Translations under genes and position numbers: made by a program | Assembly: GCA_012513815.1 (NCBI GenBank) | Contig: JAAZBM010000005.1 | Location: 17,702-81,701, forward strand | Reading direction: 5' to 3' | From: Candidatus Sumerlaeota bacterium | GTDB taxonomy: Bacteria > Sumerlaeota > Sumerlaeia > Sumerlaeales > Sumerlaeaceae | DNA length: 64,000 nt | The notes under the pieces: generated by a model | What the model was told of the DNA's origin: nothing | The model's database searches: none | The model's input: only the letters and a program-made list of their open reading frames with translations | Shown: positions 9,303 through 17,797 of the stretch, in pieces | Position numbering within the stretch: the stretch's first letter is position 1 | How the letters are laid out: each line of letters opens with the position of its first letter

Positions 9303-9437
9303 GAGACCTCTATTTTGAGTTGCGTTCTCTTAATCTAAGGTTATGGTGTGCATAACAGATTATTTACTATAATGCTCAAAACGTAAAAACTCTGCTCAAG
9401 TCCTAATGACCATACAAAATGGTATCATCATAAAAAG

Positions 9438-9473
9438 CGTTCTCCCCACTATCCGAGATAGCGAGGAGAACGC
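9438..9473 (-). terminator. rho-independent terminator after the small CBM9-like gene
   Basis: A 9-bp outer stem GCGTTCTCC/GGAGAACGC (9438-9446 with 9465-9473) and an inner CTATC/GATAG stem. On the minus strand it is followed by TTTTT (9432-9436 on plus). It lies 33 bp past the stop of the gene at 9507-10241 and separates it from the diguanylate cyclases. Confidence 0.8.
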
Positions 9474-9506
9474 ATGTGATTTCGTTTTTAAGATACTTCT
9501 TTACTG

Positions 9507-10241
9507 TTAGAACAGCGACCAGTCGTTAACAGCAGCAACGCCATTGACAAGGTTGAGTGTTCCCCAAGGCTTCTTGATGAAACCACCGGCGTCGACTCCG
9601 GGACCGCTCCATCTTGTGAAGCTGTATGCGGCGTTTGTCGAGAAGCAAATCTGGAATTGGAAGGATGTTCCATTGACCAAATCGCAGATAGTGGGATCAA
9701 ATGTTCCAACGCGAGGAATCTTGATTTCGCAAGTCCAACCATCATCGGTGAACTTCGTCTTGGCTTCGACCTTGGTGTTGTCAGCGGGCGCTGGCCATGG
9801 AGCATATCCTGCGCTGTCGAAAGATTTATCAGCTTCGCCTGTTGTTTCCCAATTGGCGCCGGCTTTGAAAGCTCCGTGATAGAAGTTAGCCTCACTACCG
9901 GTAATGAAGAATTCGGAATCCGCTTCGGCGAATGTGAAGGCGCCACCGGGATTGCCTATAATGCTCTTAGCATCGGGGAAGAGTCTCTTCGTGAAGATGT
10001 AGAGATTGTCAGCGGAATAGGCTGCTTTGAAGTCCGCCTGCATGTTGCTGGGCAAAGTCGAGCTATCACTGTAGGAAAGCCACAGGGTGCCACCGGCCCA
10101 CGAGACATCGTTCCAGACTTCGTTTGTGCCGTCGCCGGTCATCTCAAAGTCGTTAATCTGATACGCGTCATATGTTTTATTCTCTTGAGCAGAAGCAACT
10201 GCTGCAAGCGCGATAACAGCTAAAAAAACCATTTTTCTCAT
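9507..10241 (-). CDS. secreted CBM9/DOMON-like protein with DWSLF tail
   Basis: A 244-residue exported protein. Its signal peptide (MRKMVFLAVIALAAVASAQ, cleavage after ASA) is followed by a single CBM9-like beta-sandwich: 'MTGDGTNEVWNDVSWAGGTLWLSY', 'FKAAYSADNLYIFTKRLF', 'EVEAKTKF'-like strands and 'WTCEIKIPRVG'. The last strand ('PWGTLNLV') and the extreme C-terminus 'VNDWSLF' align with the end of the larger protein at 687-2624. AAAGGAG lies 12 nt before the start. It is followed by its own terminator, so it is probably monocistronic. Probable role: binding of a surface or environmental glycan or heme-like ligand. The ligand cannot be told from sequence. Confidence 0.78.
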   Translation of the reverse strand: MRKMVFLAVIALAAVASAQENKTYDAYQINDFEMTGDGTNEVWNDVSWAGGTLWLSYSDSSTLPSNMQADFKAAYSADNLYIFTKRLFPDAKSIIGNPGGAFTFAEADSEFFITGSEANFYHGAFKAGANWETTGEADKSFDSAGYAPWPAPADNTKVEAKTKFTDDGWTCEIKIPRVGTFDPTICDLVNGTSFQFQICFSTNAAYSFTRWSGPGVDAGGFIKKPWGTLNLVNGVAAVNDWSLF

Positions 10242-10425
10242 GTGAAAATAAAACTCCTTTTACATTTTTGTTTTTGATTTGCCTAGCGTGCTTTGGGGAA
10301 ACTGAGACAAATTCTGATAACCATTATTTTGATTTGAAATTATTATTCTAAATTTATATCTGAAAAACACATCACTCTCACATCGCTCAGATGGTGTGTA
10401 ATGACGATATTTCGTTGCCGGTGTT

Positions 10426-11535
10426 ATGTTTGTAAGTTATATAAACATGATAGATTCATCAAGCAAAACACCGGTTATTGGTTGGTTTATCTCGGGTCAT
10501 GGCTTAGGTCATGCGTCCCGTTCAACGCAGGTGATTCGGCGTTTGCCGGCGTCACAGGTTCGCGTGATTGTCTTTTCTCTTGCCGATCGCCATTTCATTG
10601 AGCGGGAGTGCGGCCGTCCGGTTCGCGTGATTAGCCGTTCATGGGATCATGGGCCGGTGCAGGCGTCCGGTTTCGAGATTGACTGGGAGGCGAGTTTTCG
10701 CGAGTGCCTTCGTGTTCAGGAATCCGTCGAAAATGATGGCGGCGCTCTGGGGCGTTTCTTGATGAGCGAGGGCGTGACGCTCGTTGTGAGCGACATTTCC
10801 CCCTATCCGCTTGCAGTCGCTTCGCGTCTTGGTATCCCCGGCGTTTGTATCACGAATTTCACGTGGTGCGACGTGCTTGCGCCCTGCACTGTCGGCGACA
10901 AACGACGGGAAGATTTAATAACCGCCTATCGCGCGGACTACGAGTGCGCGTCGCTGACTCTCCGAACACCGCTGAGTTTCCCGATGAATTACATGCCGCA
11001 TCGCCAAGACATCGATTTGATTGCGACTTGTGGCGTTCGCAATCGCCGTGCGGAGTTGCGGCAGTCGGTAGGCGCACGCGATGATGAGCGGCTTGTGTGT
11101 TTGTACCTTGGCCTCTGGGGAACGGGCGATTTGGATACAGAGCGGTTGCGTTCCATCCGTGGCGTTCGCTTTGTGAGTTATCGGCCCGTCGGCGATTGCG
11201 CATCTATTGTCGACCCGGACTTGTGGCCGTTCGAGGACTTGATTACCTCTTGCGATTGCGTGATGTGCAAACCGGGCTACGGCGCCTTTTCGTCCTGCAT
11301 GGCAAACGGAGTGCCGTGCCTGACTTACCCACGTCCGGAGTTCGCCGAGTATCATTATTTGCGGTCGGGCGTCGACGCATGGGGTGGCGCGGTTCATCTG
11401 CCCGTTAGCGACATGATGAGTGGCAATTGGCTTACGGGGCTTGAGGAGACACTAAGTCTACGCCCCGAGCGAGTTTCTTCGGACGGGGCGTTGCAAGGTG
11501 CTCATTACATTTTGGATTTGCTTGGAGTGTCGTGA
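10426..11535 (+). CDS. predicted GT-B glycosyltransferase (MurG / arabinokinase N-domain-like)
   Basis: A 369-residue cytosolic protein of GT-B type. The N-terminal 'GWFISGHGLGHASRSTQVI' is the GHGxGHxxR donor/acceptor loop seen in MurG-like glycosyltransferases and in the N-terminal domain of L-arabinokinases. The C-terminal 'CDCVMCKPGYGAFSSCMANGVP' followed by 'EYHYL' is the nucleotide-sugar-binding loop of the same group. The start is uncertain: an in-frame Met at 10447 leaves only 8 residues before the first strand, and neither site has a clear ribosome-binding sequence. It is divergent from the CBM9-like gene and convergent with the U32 gene. Substrate unknown. Confidence 0.75.
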   Translation: MFVSYINMIDSSSKTPVIGWFISGHGLGHASRSTQVIRRLPASQVRVIVFSLADRHFIERECGRPVRVISRSWDHGPVQASGFEIDWEASFRECLRVQESVENDGGALGRFLMSEGVTLVVSDISPYPLAVASRLGIPGVCITNFTWCDVLAPCTVGDKRREDLITAYRADYECASLTLRTPLSFPMNYMPHRQDIDLIATCGVRNRRAELRQSVGARDDERLVCLYLGLWGTGDLDTERLRSIRGVRFVSYRPVGDCASIVDPDLWPFEDLITSCDCVMCKPGYGAFSSCMANGVPCLTYPRPEFAEYHYLRSGVDAWGGAVHLPVSDMMSGNWLTGLEETLSLRPERVSSDGALQGAHYILDLLGVS

Positions 11536-11548
11536 TTGAGTGCGAGCA

Positions 11549-14500
11549 TCAAACTTCGGTAGCCGCTTCGCGGAACTGCCTGACGATGTCACGAACAGTC
11601 GAGCTGTCCTCATCGACAAAATCGATTCTCATTCTGCGAATTCCGGCGGCAACCATAGCGGGAACATTCGCCAACATGGACTTAGGTTCACTAGCGTAAA
11701 CAATATTGCGGCAAGCGTCATCTGTTTTGACAACGTGGTCGACGCCTTTGCGGTCGCGGAGCGAGATATTCTTGAACTCGCACTGTCTGCCACATTCGGG
11801 GAACTTCGTTGCTTCGTTCGGCGCGGTGTGTTTGCAGTAGAGGCAATGCTCCGTATAGAACATCGGAATTCGCTGATAGACAACCGGCTCGAACCACGCG
11901 GGCACACTGTTTTCGAGCAATGCGCAAATGTTTTCGATTGCGAGTTCGGGCGAGAAAGCCATCCGCTCGAAACCGGCTTTGCGCATGAGCGCCGCCGTGA
12001 GGTCGTTGGCGATATTCATCGAGAAGTCCGCCGTCATTGGAACGGGGCAATTGCTCTGCTGAAGAATCTGCCATTGCGCCGGACCACGAACGAGCAAGGC
12101 ATCCGGGTACGAATTGAGTAGCGTCCGCACATAGTGCGTCTCGCCGGGTTTGATTGCGCGGATCGTGGCCGGGGCAAACCGCGGGCCGTCCTCGCCAATC
12201 ATCTCGCGAACCTGAACATACTGACGCGGGTCTTCGAGTTCAACATAAATCGTGTCGATGTTTTCGAGAAGTTTCACCGCTTCGATTTGCTCGATTGTAC
12301 GGCAAAGAACGGAAATTTTTGTTTCGCTGGCCGGAACAACTTCCTTGCCAAACTCCTCCGCGAATTCCGTCTTGATTTCCTCACGCATCTGCGCAAGCGC
12401 CATCTCATCAACGGGTCGATTTGTGCCTTTCTCTCTTCTCTTTTCGAGCAGCGCTTCGACAGCGCTCCGTCTGATGTTATTCAGTCGGCTGAGCGGCACC
12501 ATCATGTTCTCGTCGATGTTCGCTTCGAGGCGGCGCAGTCTGAACGGGGTGTTGCCCATTCTCCCGATTTGAACCTCGAGTGTCTCCTGCGTTAATGGTC
12601 TGTCATTCGCCCATTCCGCGTCTTCCGTATCCTCGACCGTCACTTCGTTGCCGAAACTATCGGTCATGGTCATCTTGAGTTTATCGCCGACTTTGCCTTC
12701 GACTTCCGCCACGACCGGTCGCCGATAGAGGAATTCCGCGTTCTTGTAGGTCGCGTCGAGCATCTGTTCGAGTTCGACATCGCTCGTCTTCCAAACTCTG
12801 TCGCCACGGTTCACTCGCTCCGTAACAAGGGCGTCGTTGCCGAACGACAACATGAATCTGAGGGGCGCTTTTTCTGTCGGCGCGACCGAATCAAACTTTT
12901 GTCCACCGCGTTCGATGGTGTAGACACGTCCGCCTTCTTCCTGACTTTCGGCGCGATTGCCACATTCAAAAACAACGCCGTCGCCGGTGCGCAACGGTGC
13001 GCAAAGCTGAACTTCGACCATGCCGGTCTTCGTCACGAACACAACTTCACCGATAAGCATACCGTGATTCTTCGGTGTCTTTCCGTCGACAAGAGTCTGA
13101 TGATTGGTGCCGTTGAGATGTCCGGTGGAAAGCCCACGGCTGAAAGACATTTCGAGTTTGCGTTTGATTTCAGGTGTCATCACCGGGCGCGAGGGTCTCG
13201 CCTTCGCGTGAGGTGGCATGGCTTGGTCGATGCCATCGCGATACGACGAAATCACCGCCGCGACATATCTCGCGTTTTTCAATCTGCCTTCGATTTTCAG
13301 TGCAGCAACTCCCGCGCTAATCATATCGCCGATAAGCGGGAAAGCGCAAAGGTCGTTGGGCGACAACGGGAAGCGAACGAGGTTCGCGTCGCGGATGGGT
13401 TCTCCGTCAACGCAAAGGGTGTAGGGCAAACGGCACGGCTGCGCGCAAACACCGCGATTGGCGCTGCGGCCTCCGAGCGCTTCGCTGGCACAGCAAAGCC
13501 CACTGTAACTCATGCACAACGCTCCATGCGCGAACGCTTCAATTTCGATATTCGTTTCATCCGCAAGTCTCTTGAGTTCAGCGATGCTGAGTTCGCGAGG
13601 CGCGACGGCACGCGAGAAGGCAAGCCCCCATGTGTTGGTGGCGTGAACAGCCTCGGCGCATGTCAGCGCAGCTTGTGTGCTGGCGTGTCTGGGGAGTTCG
13701 GGCGCAAGTTTGGACATGAGCCACGCAAGTCCGAGGTCCTGGATCAGGACGGCATCGACACCGGCGTTGCTGCATGTCAGCACAAGTCCCGCCGCTTCGT
13801 CAAGCTCGTTCGTGAAAATGAGCGTGTTCAGCGTGACAAAACCGGAGAGACCTCTCTCGTGGAGAGTCCGCATAATTTCGGGGAGTTCTTCCGACGTGAA
13901 ATTGTTTGCGCCACGCATCCGCGCGTTAAAATTGTTCAGACCAAAGTACACCGCATCCGCGCCGTTTTCGATAGCGGCCTTCAGCATCTCGCGGCTCCCG
14001 ACAGGCGCGAGCAATTCCGGTTTGCGGCCGGCAACCTTAGGGATGGCAAGCTCGCTCAAATACTCGGAATTCTCGCCTCTGTCGGCAAAACGTTTTCTGT
14101 CGCCGAAAGAGCCACGGTCACGGTCACGGTCACCAAAGGATTTGCGTTCACGGTCGCGTTCGCCATACGGCTTACGCTCGCGGTCGCCAAAGGAACTTCT
14201 CTCACGGTCGCCATAAGGTCTGCGTTCGCGGTCACCAAAGGAGCCTCTGTCGCGGTCACGGTCACCATACGGTTTACGCTCACGGTCGCCGAATTCGCGC
14301 CGATGCGAGAAATCGCCGAAACCATATTCTTCTTCGTTTTCCTCGCGACGGGGGCGGCGTGGTTCCTGCACCGCGTTCGGGTCATACAGACCCTTGAACA
14401 TGCGGCGATTGGGGGGACGGAAAAAACTGTCTTCGGGTTTCGTCTCGTAACGTGGGCGCTCATCGCGGTGGTCGCGGTCGCCATAAGATCTGCGCTCGCG

Positions 14501-15109
14501 GTCACGGTCACCATACGGCTTACGCTCGCGGTCACCGAACGGCTTGCGGTCTCTGTCGCCATAAGGTTTTCTATCGCGGTCGCCAAACGGTTTGCGGTCA
14601 CGATCTCCAAAAGACCTATGCTCTCTGTCGCCGAACGGTTTGCGATCTCTGTCGCCATAAGGCTTACGGTCACGGTCGCCGAAGGGCTTGCGCTCTCTAT
14701 CACCATAAGGCTTGCTGTCTCTGTCGCCGAACGGTTTGCGGTCTCGGTCACCGTAAGGTCTGCGCTCGCGATCACCAAAAGGTTTACGGTCTCTATCGCC
14801 GAACGGCTTGCGTTCTCTGTCGCCATAAGGTTTTCTATCGCGGTCACCGAATGGCTTCCGGTCACGGTCGCCATAGGGTTTACTGTCGCGCTCGCCATAA
14901 GGCTTTCTATCGCGGTCTCTGTCTCTATCTCCGAACGGTTTACGTTCTCTGTCGCCATAAGGTTTTCTATCGCGGTCACCGAATGGCTTCCGGTCACGGT
15001 CGCCATAGGGTTTCCGGTCACGATTCCCAAAAGGTTTCCGATCGCGATCTCCAAAAAGTTTGCGATCGCGGAATCCGCCTCCGCCTCTATTTCCGTTGTT
15101 ATCTCTCAT
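11549..15109 (-). CDS. peptidase U32 family protein (RlhA/TrhP-like) with N-terminal R/D-repeat extension
   Basis: A 1186-residue protein. Residues about 355-1186 form a full U32 protein of the long type. The catalytic-domain opening is 'PELLAPVGSREMLKAAIENGADAVYFG', with the U32 signature near residue 525 ('EAFAHGALCMSYSGLCC', then 'RGVCAQPCRLPY'), a middle DUF3656-like region, and a C-terminal cysteine cluster ('YTEHCLYCKHTAP', 'PECGRQCEF'). Known members (RlhA, TrhP) hydroxylate 23S rRNA or tRNA wobble uridine with an iron-sulfur cluster, and I expect an RNA-modifying role. Residues 1 to about 345 are unusual: dozens of 'DRDRKPFG/DRERKPYG' units, highly charged and disordered. AAAGGAGAG precedes the start inside queD, 2 nt away, so the two are cotranscribed. 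The long plus-strand ORF opposite is an artefact of the repeat. Confidence 0.9.
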   Translation of the reverse strand: MRDNNGNRGGGGFRDRKLFGDRDRKPFGNRDRKPYGDRDRKPFGDRDRKPYGDRERKPFGDRDRDRDRKPYGERDSKPYGDRDRKPFGDRDRKPYGDRERKPFGDRDRKPFGDRERRPYGDRDRKPFGDRDSKPYGDRERKPFGDRDRKPYGDRDRKPFGDREHRSFGDRDRKPFGDRDRKPYGDRDRKPFGDRERKPYGDRDRERRSYGDRDHRDERPRYETKPEDSFFRPPNRRMFKGLYDPNAVQEPRRPRREENEEEYGFGDFSHRREFGDRERKPYGDRDRDRGSFGDRERRPYGDRERSSFGDRERKPYGERDRERKSFGDRDRDRGSFGDRKRFADRGENSEYLSELAIPKVAGRKPELLAPVGSREMLKAAIENGADAVYFGLNNFNARMRGANNFTSEELPEIMRTLHERGLSGFVTLNTLIFTNELDEAAGLVLTCSNAGVDAVLIQDLGLAWLMSKLAPELPRHASTQAALTCAEAVHATNTWGLAFSRAVAPRELSIAELKRLADETNIEIEAFAHGALCMSYSGLCCASEALGGRSANRGVCAQPCRLPYTLCVDGEPIRDANLVRFPLSPNDLCAFPLIGDMISAGVAALKIEGRLKNARYVAAVISSYRDGIDQAMPPHAKARPSRPVMTPEIKRKLEMSFSRGLSTGHLNGTNHQTLVDGKTPKNHGMLIGEVVFVTKTGMVEVQLCAPLRTGDGVVFECGNRAESQEEGGRVYTIERGGQKFDSVAPTEKAPLRFMLSFGNDALVTERVNRGDRVWKTSDVELEQMLDATYKNAEFLYRRPVVAEVEGKVGDKLKMTMTDSFGNEVTVEDTEDAEWANDRPLTQETLEVQIGRMGNTPFRLRRLEANIDENMMVPLSRLNNIRRSAVEALLEKRREKGTNRPVDEMALAQMREEIKTEFAEEFGKEVVPASETKISVLCRTIEQIEAVKLLENIDTIYVELEDPRQYVQVREMIGEDGPRFAPATIRAIKPGETHYVRTLLNSYPDALLVRGPAQWQILQQSNCPVPMTADFSMNIANDLTAALMRKAGFERMAFSPELAIENICALLENSVPAWFEPVVYQRIPMFYTEHCLYCKHTAPNEATKFPECGRQCEFKNISLRDRKGVDHVVKTDDACRNIVYASEPKSMLANVPAMVAAGIRRMRIDFVDEDSSTVRDIVRQFREAATEV
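14090..15080 (-). repeat. degenerate tandem repeat encoding DRxRKPxG units
   Basis: Two blocks (about 14480-15080 and 14090-14290) of 12-bp and 24-bp units encode Asp-Arg-[Asp/Glu]-Arg-[Lys/Arg]-Pro-[Phe/Tyr]-Gly repeats. They are separated by about 60 non-repetitive codons containing a Pro/Arg/Glu-rich linker. Units keep the frame, and many neighbouring 24-bp units are identical in DNA, so the array should be prone to length change. Confidence 0.9.
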
Positions 15110-15111
15110 TA

Positions 15112-15534
15112 CTACTCTCCTTTATACGCGGCAGCGTTATTCTCGGTTTCCCAAATTTTGATTTTATACAGTCTTACGTGAGCAGGCATATACGGTTGGA
15201 TTCGTTTCCAAAATTCCACACACAGATTCTCCGCGGTTGGATTTATGCCTTGAAGCCATGGAACATCCTCATTGAGGTTTTTGTGGTCGACATGGTTGAT
15301 AATGTGTTCTTGTATGAGTTTTTTCAGTTCCGTCAAATCCATTAGCATCCCGGTCGTTTCGTCAGGTGTACCGGCGACAGTCAACTCGATGGTATAAGTA
15401 TGTCCGTGGTTGTGGAGGTTCGCGCATTTGCCAAACGCAATCGAGTTTGCATTGTCGTCCCAGCCTGTCACTTTTAGTCTGTGACTGGCGGCGAACTCGG
15501 CGCGGCGTGTGATGTAAAGTATTTTCGATGACAT
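15112..15534 (-). CDS. queD: 6-carboxy-5,6,7,8-tetrahydropterin synthase (QueD/PTPS family)
   Basis: A 140-residue cytosolic enzyme that converts 7,8-dihydroneopterin triphosphate to 6-carboxytetrahydropterin in queuosine (preQ0) synthesis. The zinc ligands are visible: His in 'FAASHRL' and the pair in 'NLHNHGHTY'. The catalytic Cys lies in 'GKCANLHNHGH', the 'DHKNLNE' catalytic His/Asp segment is present, and the C-terminal 'PTAENL' and 'WETENNAA' substrate-binding segments are intact. Length is normal. It is the first gene of a two-gene unit with the U32 protein. queA, another queuosine gene, lies at 31.7 kb. A folate/biopterin PTPS role is possible but less likely in bacteria. Confidence 0.92.
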   Translation of the reverse strand: MSSKILYITRRAEFAASHRLKVTGWDDNANSIAFGKCANLHNHGHTYTIELTVAGTPDETTGMLMDLTELKKLIQEHIINHVDHKNLNEDVPWLQGINPTAENLCVEFWKRIQPYMPAHVRLYKIKIWETENNAAAYKGE

Positions 15535-15808
15535 ACTATGGTGTTATGTTTTATCTGTCTTAGTCAATGGGCATCTGGCAAAGCAGCGCATTCAAGTAGC
15601 TGCGTGTATCATTGACCCTAATGAATTTGTGCGGATTTCATAGAACAATGCCCTTGCGTGACAGGTTTCTCGTTCCCGCCATTTGGGGCACTTTGATGTG
15701 CAGATGATAACGATTTTCATTCATAAAAATCAGACAATTTGCTCAACTCTTGCGCGTATTGCCGCTCTTATCATTCATTATTTTTGACAATGTTTGTAGT
15801 AAGAAGTC

Positions 15809-17785
15809 ATGAAAAAGTTAATTCCATGCTTGTTCATCCTCACCGTTTTGCTCGGTTGCTCAAACGTTTATGCCGATGACGCCGCTCGTCCCGTCGCCTT
15901 ATCGGCGGATGGTCGCGCTGTGTTAGAATGCGCCTCGGGCGATTTTGGTCTGAGGTTGCGCGATATGAATTCGTCCGATTCGGTTCTACTCGTTTCGAAC
16001 GATTATGCTTGCTACTACGGAAGTTTTTCGGCAGATGGCAGTCGCGTCGGCTACAAGGACTATGTCCCGTCAGACAATGGTTCTCTCTTGCAGGTGCCTT
16101 CGGTTTACTTGCGCGACACCGGTCGCGTGATTCGTCTGAGTTCGCCGACAGCCGTCGCAGGCAATCCATCTTTTGGTGGGTCGGATGCCATTGCGTGGAC
16201 ATGTGGCGAAGCACTTTTTGTTTTGCGAATTGACGCGGATGGAACGCTCGCCGCTCCCCGCCAAAAGTCCCTTGGTTTCGTCGCGAATCATTGCGCCGTG
16301 TCGCCCGATGGTTCCCGCGTCGTTGTTATATCCCCGACAGGCGATGTGTATGTGGTTGCGCCGGATGCCGATACAATGCGGCGGTGCGGCCATGTCGATG
16401 GCGGATTCGCGCCGATCTTCAGTCCTTCCGGCGATCGTGTACTGGTGACGACGAGCCGTGGAGATATGGCTGTCGTAGCCATCGCGACGGGCAACGTCAC
16501 AACGATTCGCCGCACATGCATGGGTGCTCCCGAAGCATGTTGGTTAGGCGATGACGCCGTCGGCTTCTCGCAGTACGAGAGCAACGGCGATGTCACGGCA
16601 CGAACGCAACGTGTGCGGGTTGACGTGAATTCGATGACGACACACAGTTTATTTTCGCGCAATTTCGACGCCCGCATCGTGACGAACACGAAGGGTGACG
16701 CAGCGGTCGCGAACAGTGCGGAGATTGCCCGTGCATCGCGCGCTTTGCGCAATACTCGCGCGCAACAACCTGCGGCGCCAACGGGCACTCCCACCAAGTC
16801 GAACGGAAAAGTGACCGTCGGCACGAGTGTTTATTTCACGGGACTGATTCCGTACCTCAACCAAGTTTACGATTCACTGGACTTATTCTCCGGCGGTCAT
16901 TCTTGTTGCGGTTCGGTCGCGAGCATTATGGCCACCCAGTACTACTGGAAGCTGCCACCCAAACCTACGGTCACGTCCAAAGGCGGGAGTCATATCTCCT
17001 ACTGGGGCTCATATATCTCTGATATTTTCACCATCAACGGCAAGACCTTCAACGCAGCTTCGAGCACCGCATGGGGCGAGGATTTGGCTGGCTATTACGG
17101 TGTTTTCGGGTGGTTCCTGCAAGACTACAACGCGTCATCACTGGGCCGGAGCAAGCGGCTCGCCGAGTTCATCAGCGCCTGCGGACTCACCTCATCGTGC
17201 GATGATTCCGTCTCGGGCGAGACCGGCATCACCAAGGCCCGCACCGAAATCGATAACGAGTATCCCTTTGTTGTCCTGAACAGCATCACCTCATCGGGCC
17301 ACTACACAACCTGCATGGGTTACGTCAAGAATCAGCACACGTTGATTTTTTACGACCCCTACGGCAACAAGAATATCTCCTATCCTAGCAAAGATGGCCG
17401 ACTGGCGTATTATGACACGCCGGGTCACAACAATGGCTACATGAATCTAAACTCGGTCTGGCGCTTCATTTACGCCCGCGGTTCCAATCCTACGAGTTTG
17501 ACCTTGTCCGCCACGAGTAGTGTTTTGAATGCCGGAAAGTCCGTGCAAGTCAATGCCGTCGCGACAATGAACAAGGGCGGGTCACGCACCATCAACACCG
17601 CTGTAACATGGGGTTCGAGCAATACGTCCGTCGCAACAGTCAGCGAGAGTGGCGTCGTCACCGGGTCAGGAAGTTTGACAAAGGACAGTACGGCAAATAT
17701 CTGCGCGAATTATCAGAACTTCACGGCCGTTTATCCCGTCACAGTCCGCGCAAATGCCAACATCACAGACTGGAATGAGCAATAG
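15809..17785 (+). CDS. secreted beta-propeller + C39-like cysteine peptidase + Big_2 protein
   Basis: A 658-residue exported protein. The signal peptide ends in 'LLGC-SN', a lipobox, although cleavage after 'VYA' is also possible. Residues about 30-310 show TolB/WD40-like repeats ('ALSADGRAVLEC', 'SADGSRVGYKD', 'AVSPDGSRVVVIS', 'SPSGDRVLVTT'). Residues about 345-555 resemble a papain-fold C39_2 domain with a candidate nucleophile Cys in 'GGHSCCGSVASIMATQYYW' and a His/Asp pair in 'SGHYTTCMGYV' and 'FYDPYGN'. Residues about 565-645 are a bacterial Ig-like Big_2 domain ('WGSSNTSVATVSESGVVTG'). It ends in 'ITDWNEQ', similar to the DWSLF tails of two other secreted proteins here. AAGAAG precedes the ATG. 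Peptidase activity is inferred. Confidence 0.78.
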   Translation: MKKLIPCLFILTVLLGCSNVYADDAARPVALSADGRAVLECASGDFGLRLRDMNSSDSVLLVSNDYACYYGSFSADGSRVGYKDYVPSDNGSLLQVPSVYLRDTGRVIRLSSPTAVAGNPSFGGSDAIAWTCGEALFVLRIDADGTLAAPRQKSLGFVANHCAVSPDGSRVVVISPTGDVYVVAPDADTMRRCGHVDGGFAPIFSPSGDRVLVTTSRGDMAVVAIATGNVTTIRRTCMGAPEACWLGDDAVGFSQYESNGDVTARTQRVRVDVNSMTTHSLFSRNFDARIVTNTKGDAAVANSAEIARASRALRNTRAQQPAAPTGTPTKSNGKVTVGTSVYFTGLIPYLNQVYDSLDLFSGGHSCCGSVASIMATQYYWKLPPKPTVTSKGGSHISYWGSYISDIFTINGKTFNAASSTAWGEDLAGYYGVFGWFLQDYNASSLGRSKRLAEFISACGLTSSCDDSVSGETGITKARTEIDNEYPFVVLNSITSSGHYTTCMGYVKNQHTLIFYDPYGNKNISYPSKDGRLAYYDTPGHNNGYMNLNSVWRFIYARGSNPTSLTLSATSSVLNAGKSVQVNAVATMNKGGSRTINTAVTWGSSNTSVATVSESGVVTGSGSLTKDSTANICANYQNFTAVYPVTVRANANITDWNEQ

Positions 17786-17797
17786 AACTGACCGCGT

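Noticed and set aside
14090..15080. Regular repeats resembling a CRISPR array
   Set aside because: Units are 12-24 bp, contiguous, in frame and coding; there are no unique spacers and no cas genes.
12899..15181. A 760-residue plus-strand ORF opposite the U32 gene
   Set aside because: It is the antisense reading of the in-frame RD/KPFG repeat, low in complexity and without a start context. The minus-strand U32 protein has recognisable domains and a good ribosome-binding site.
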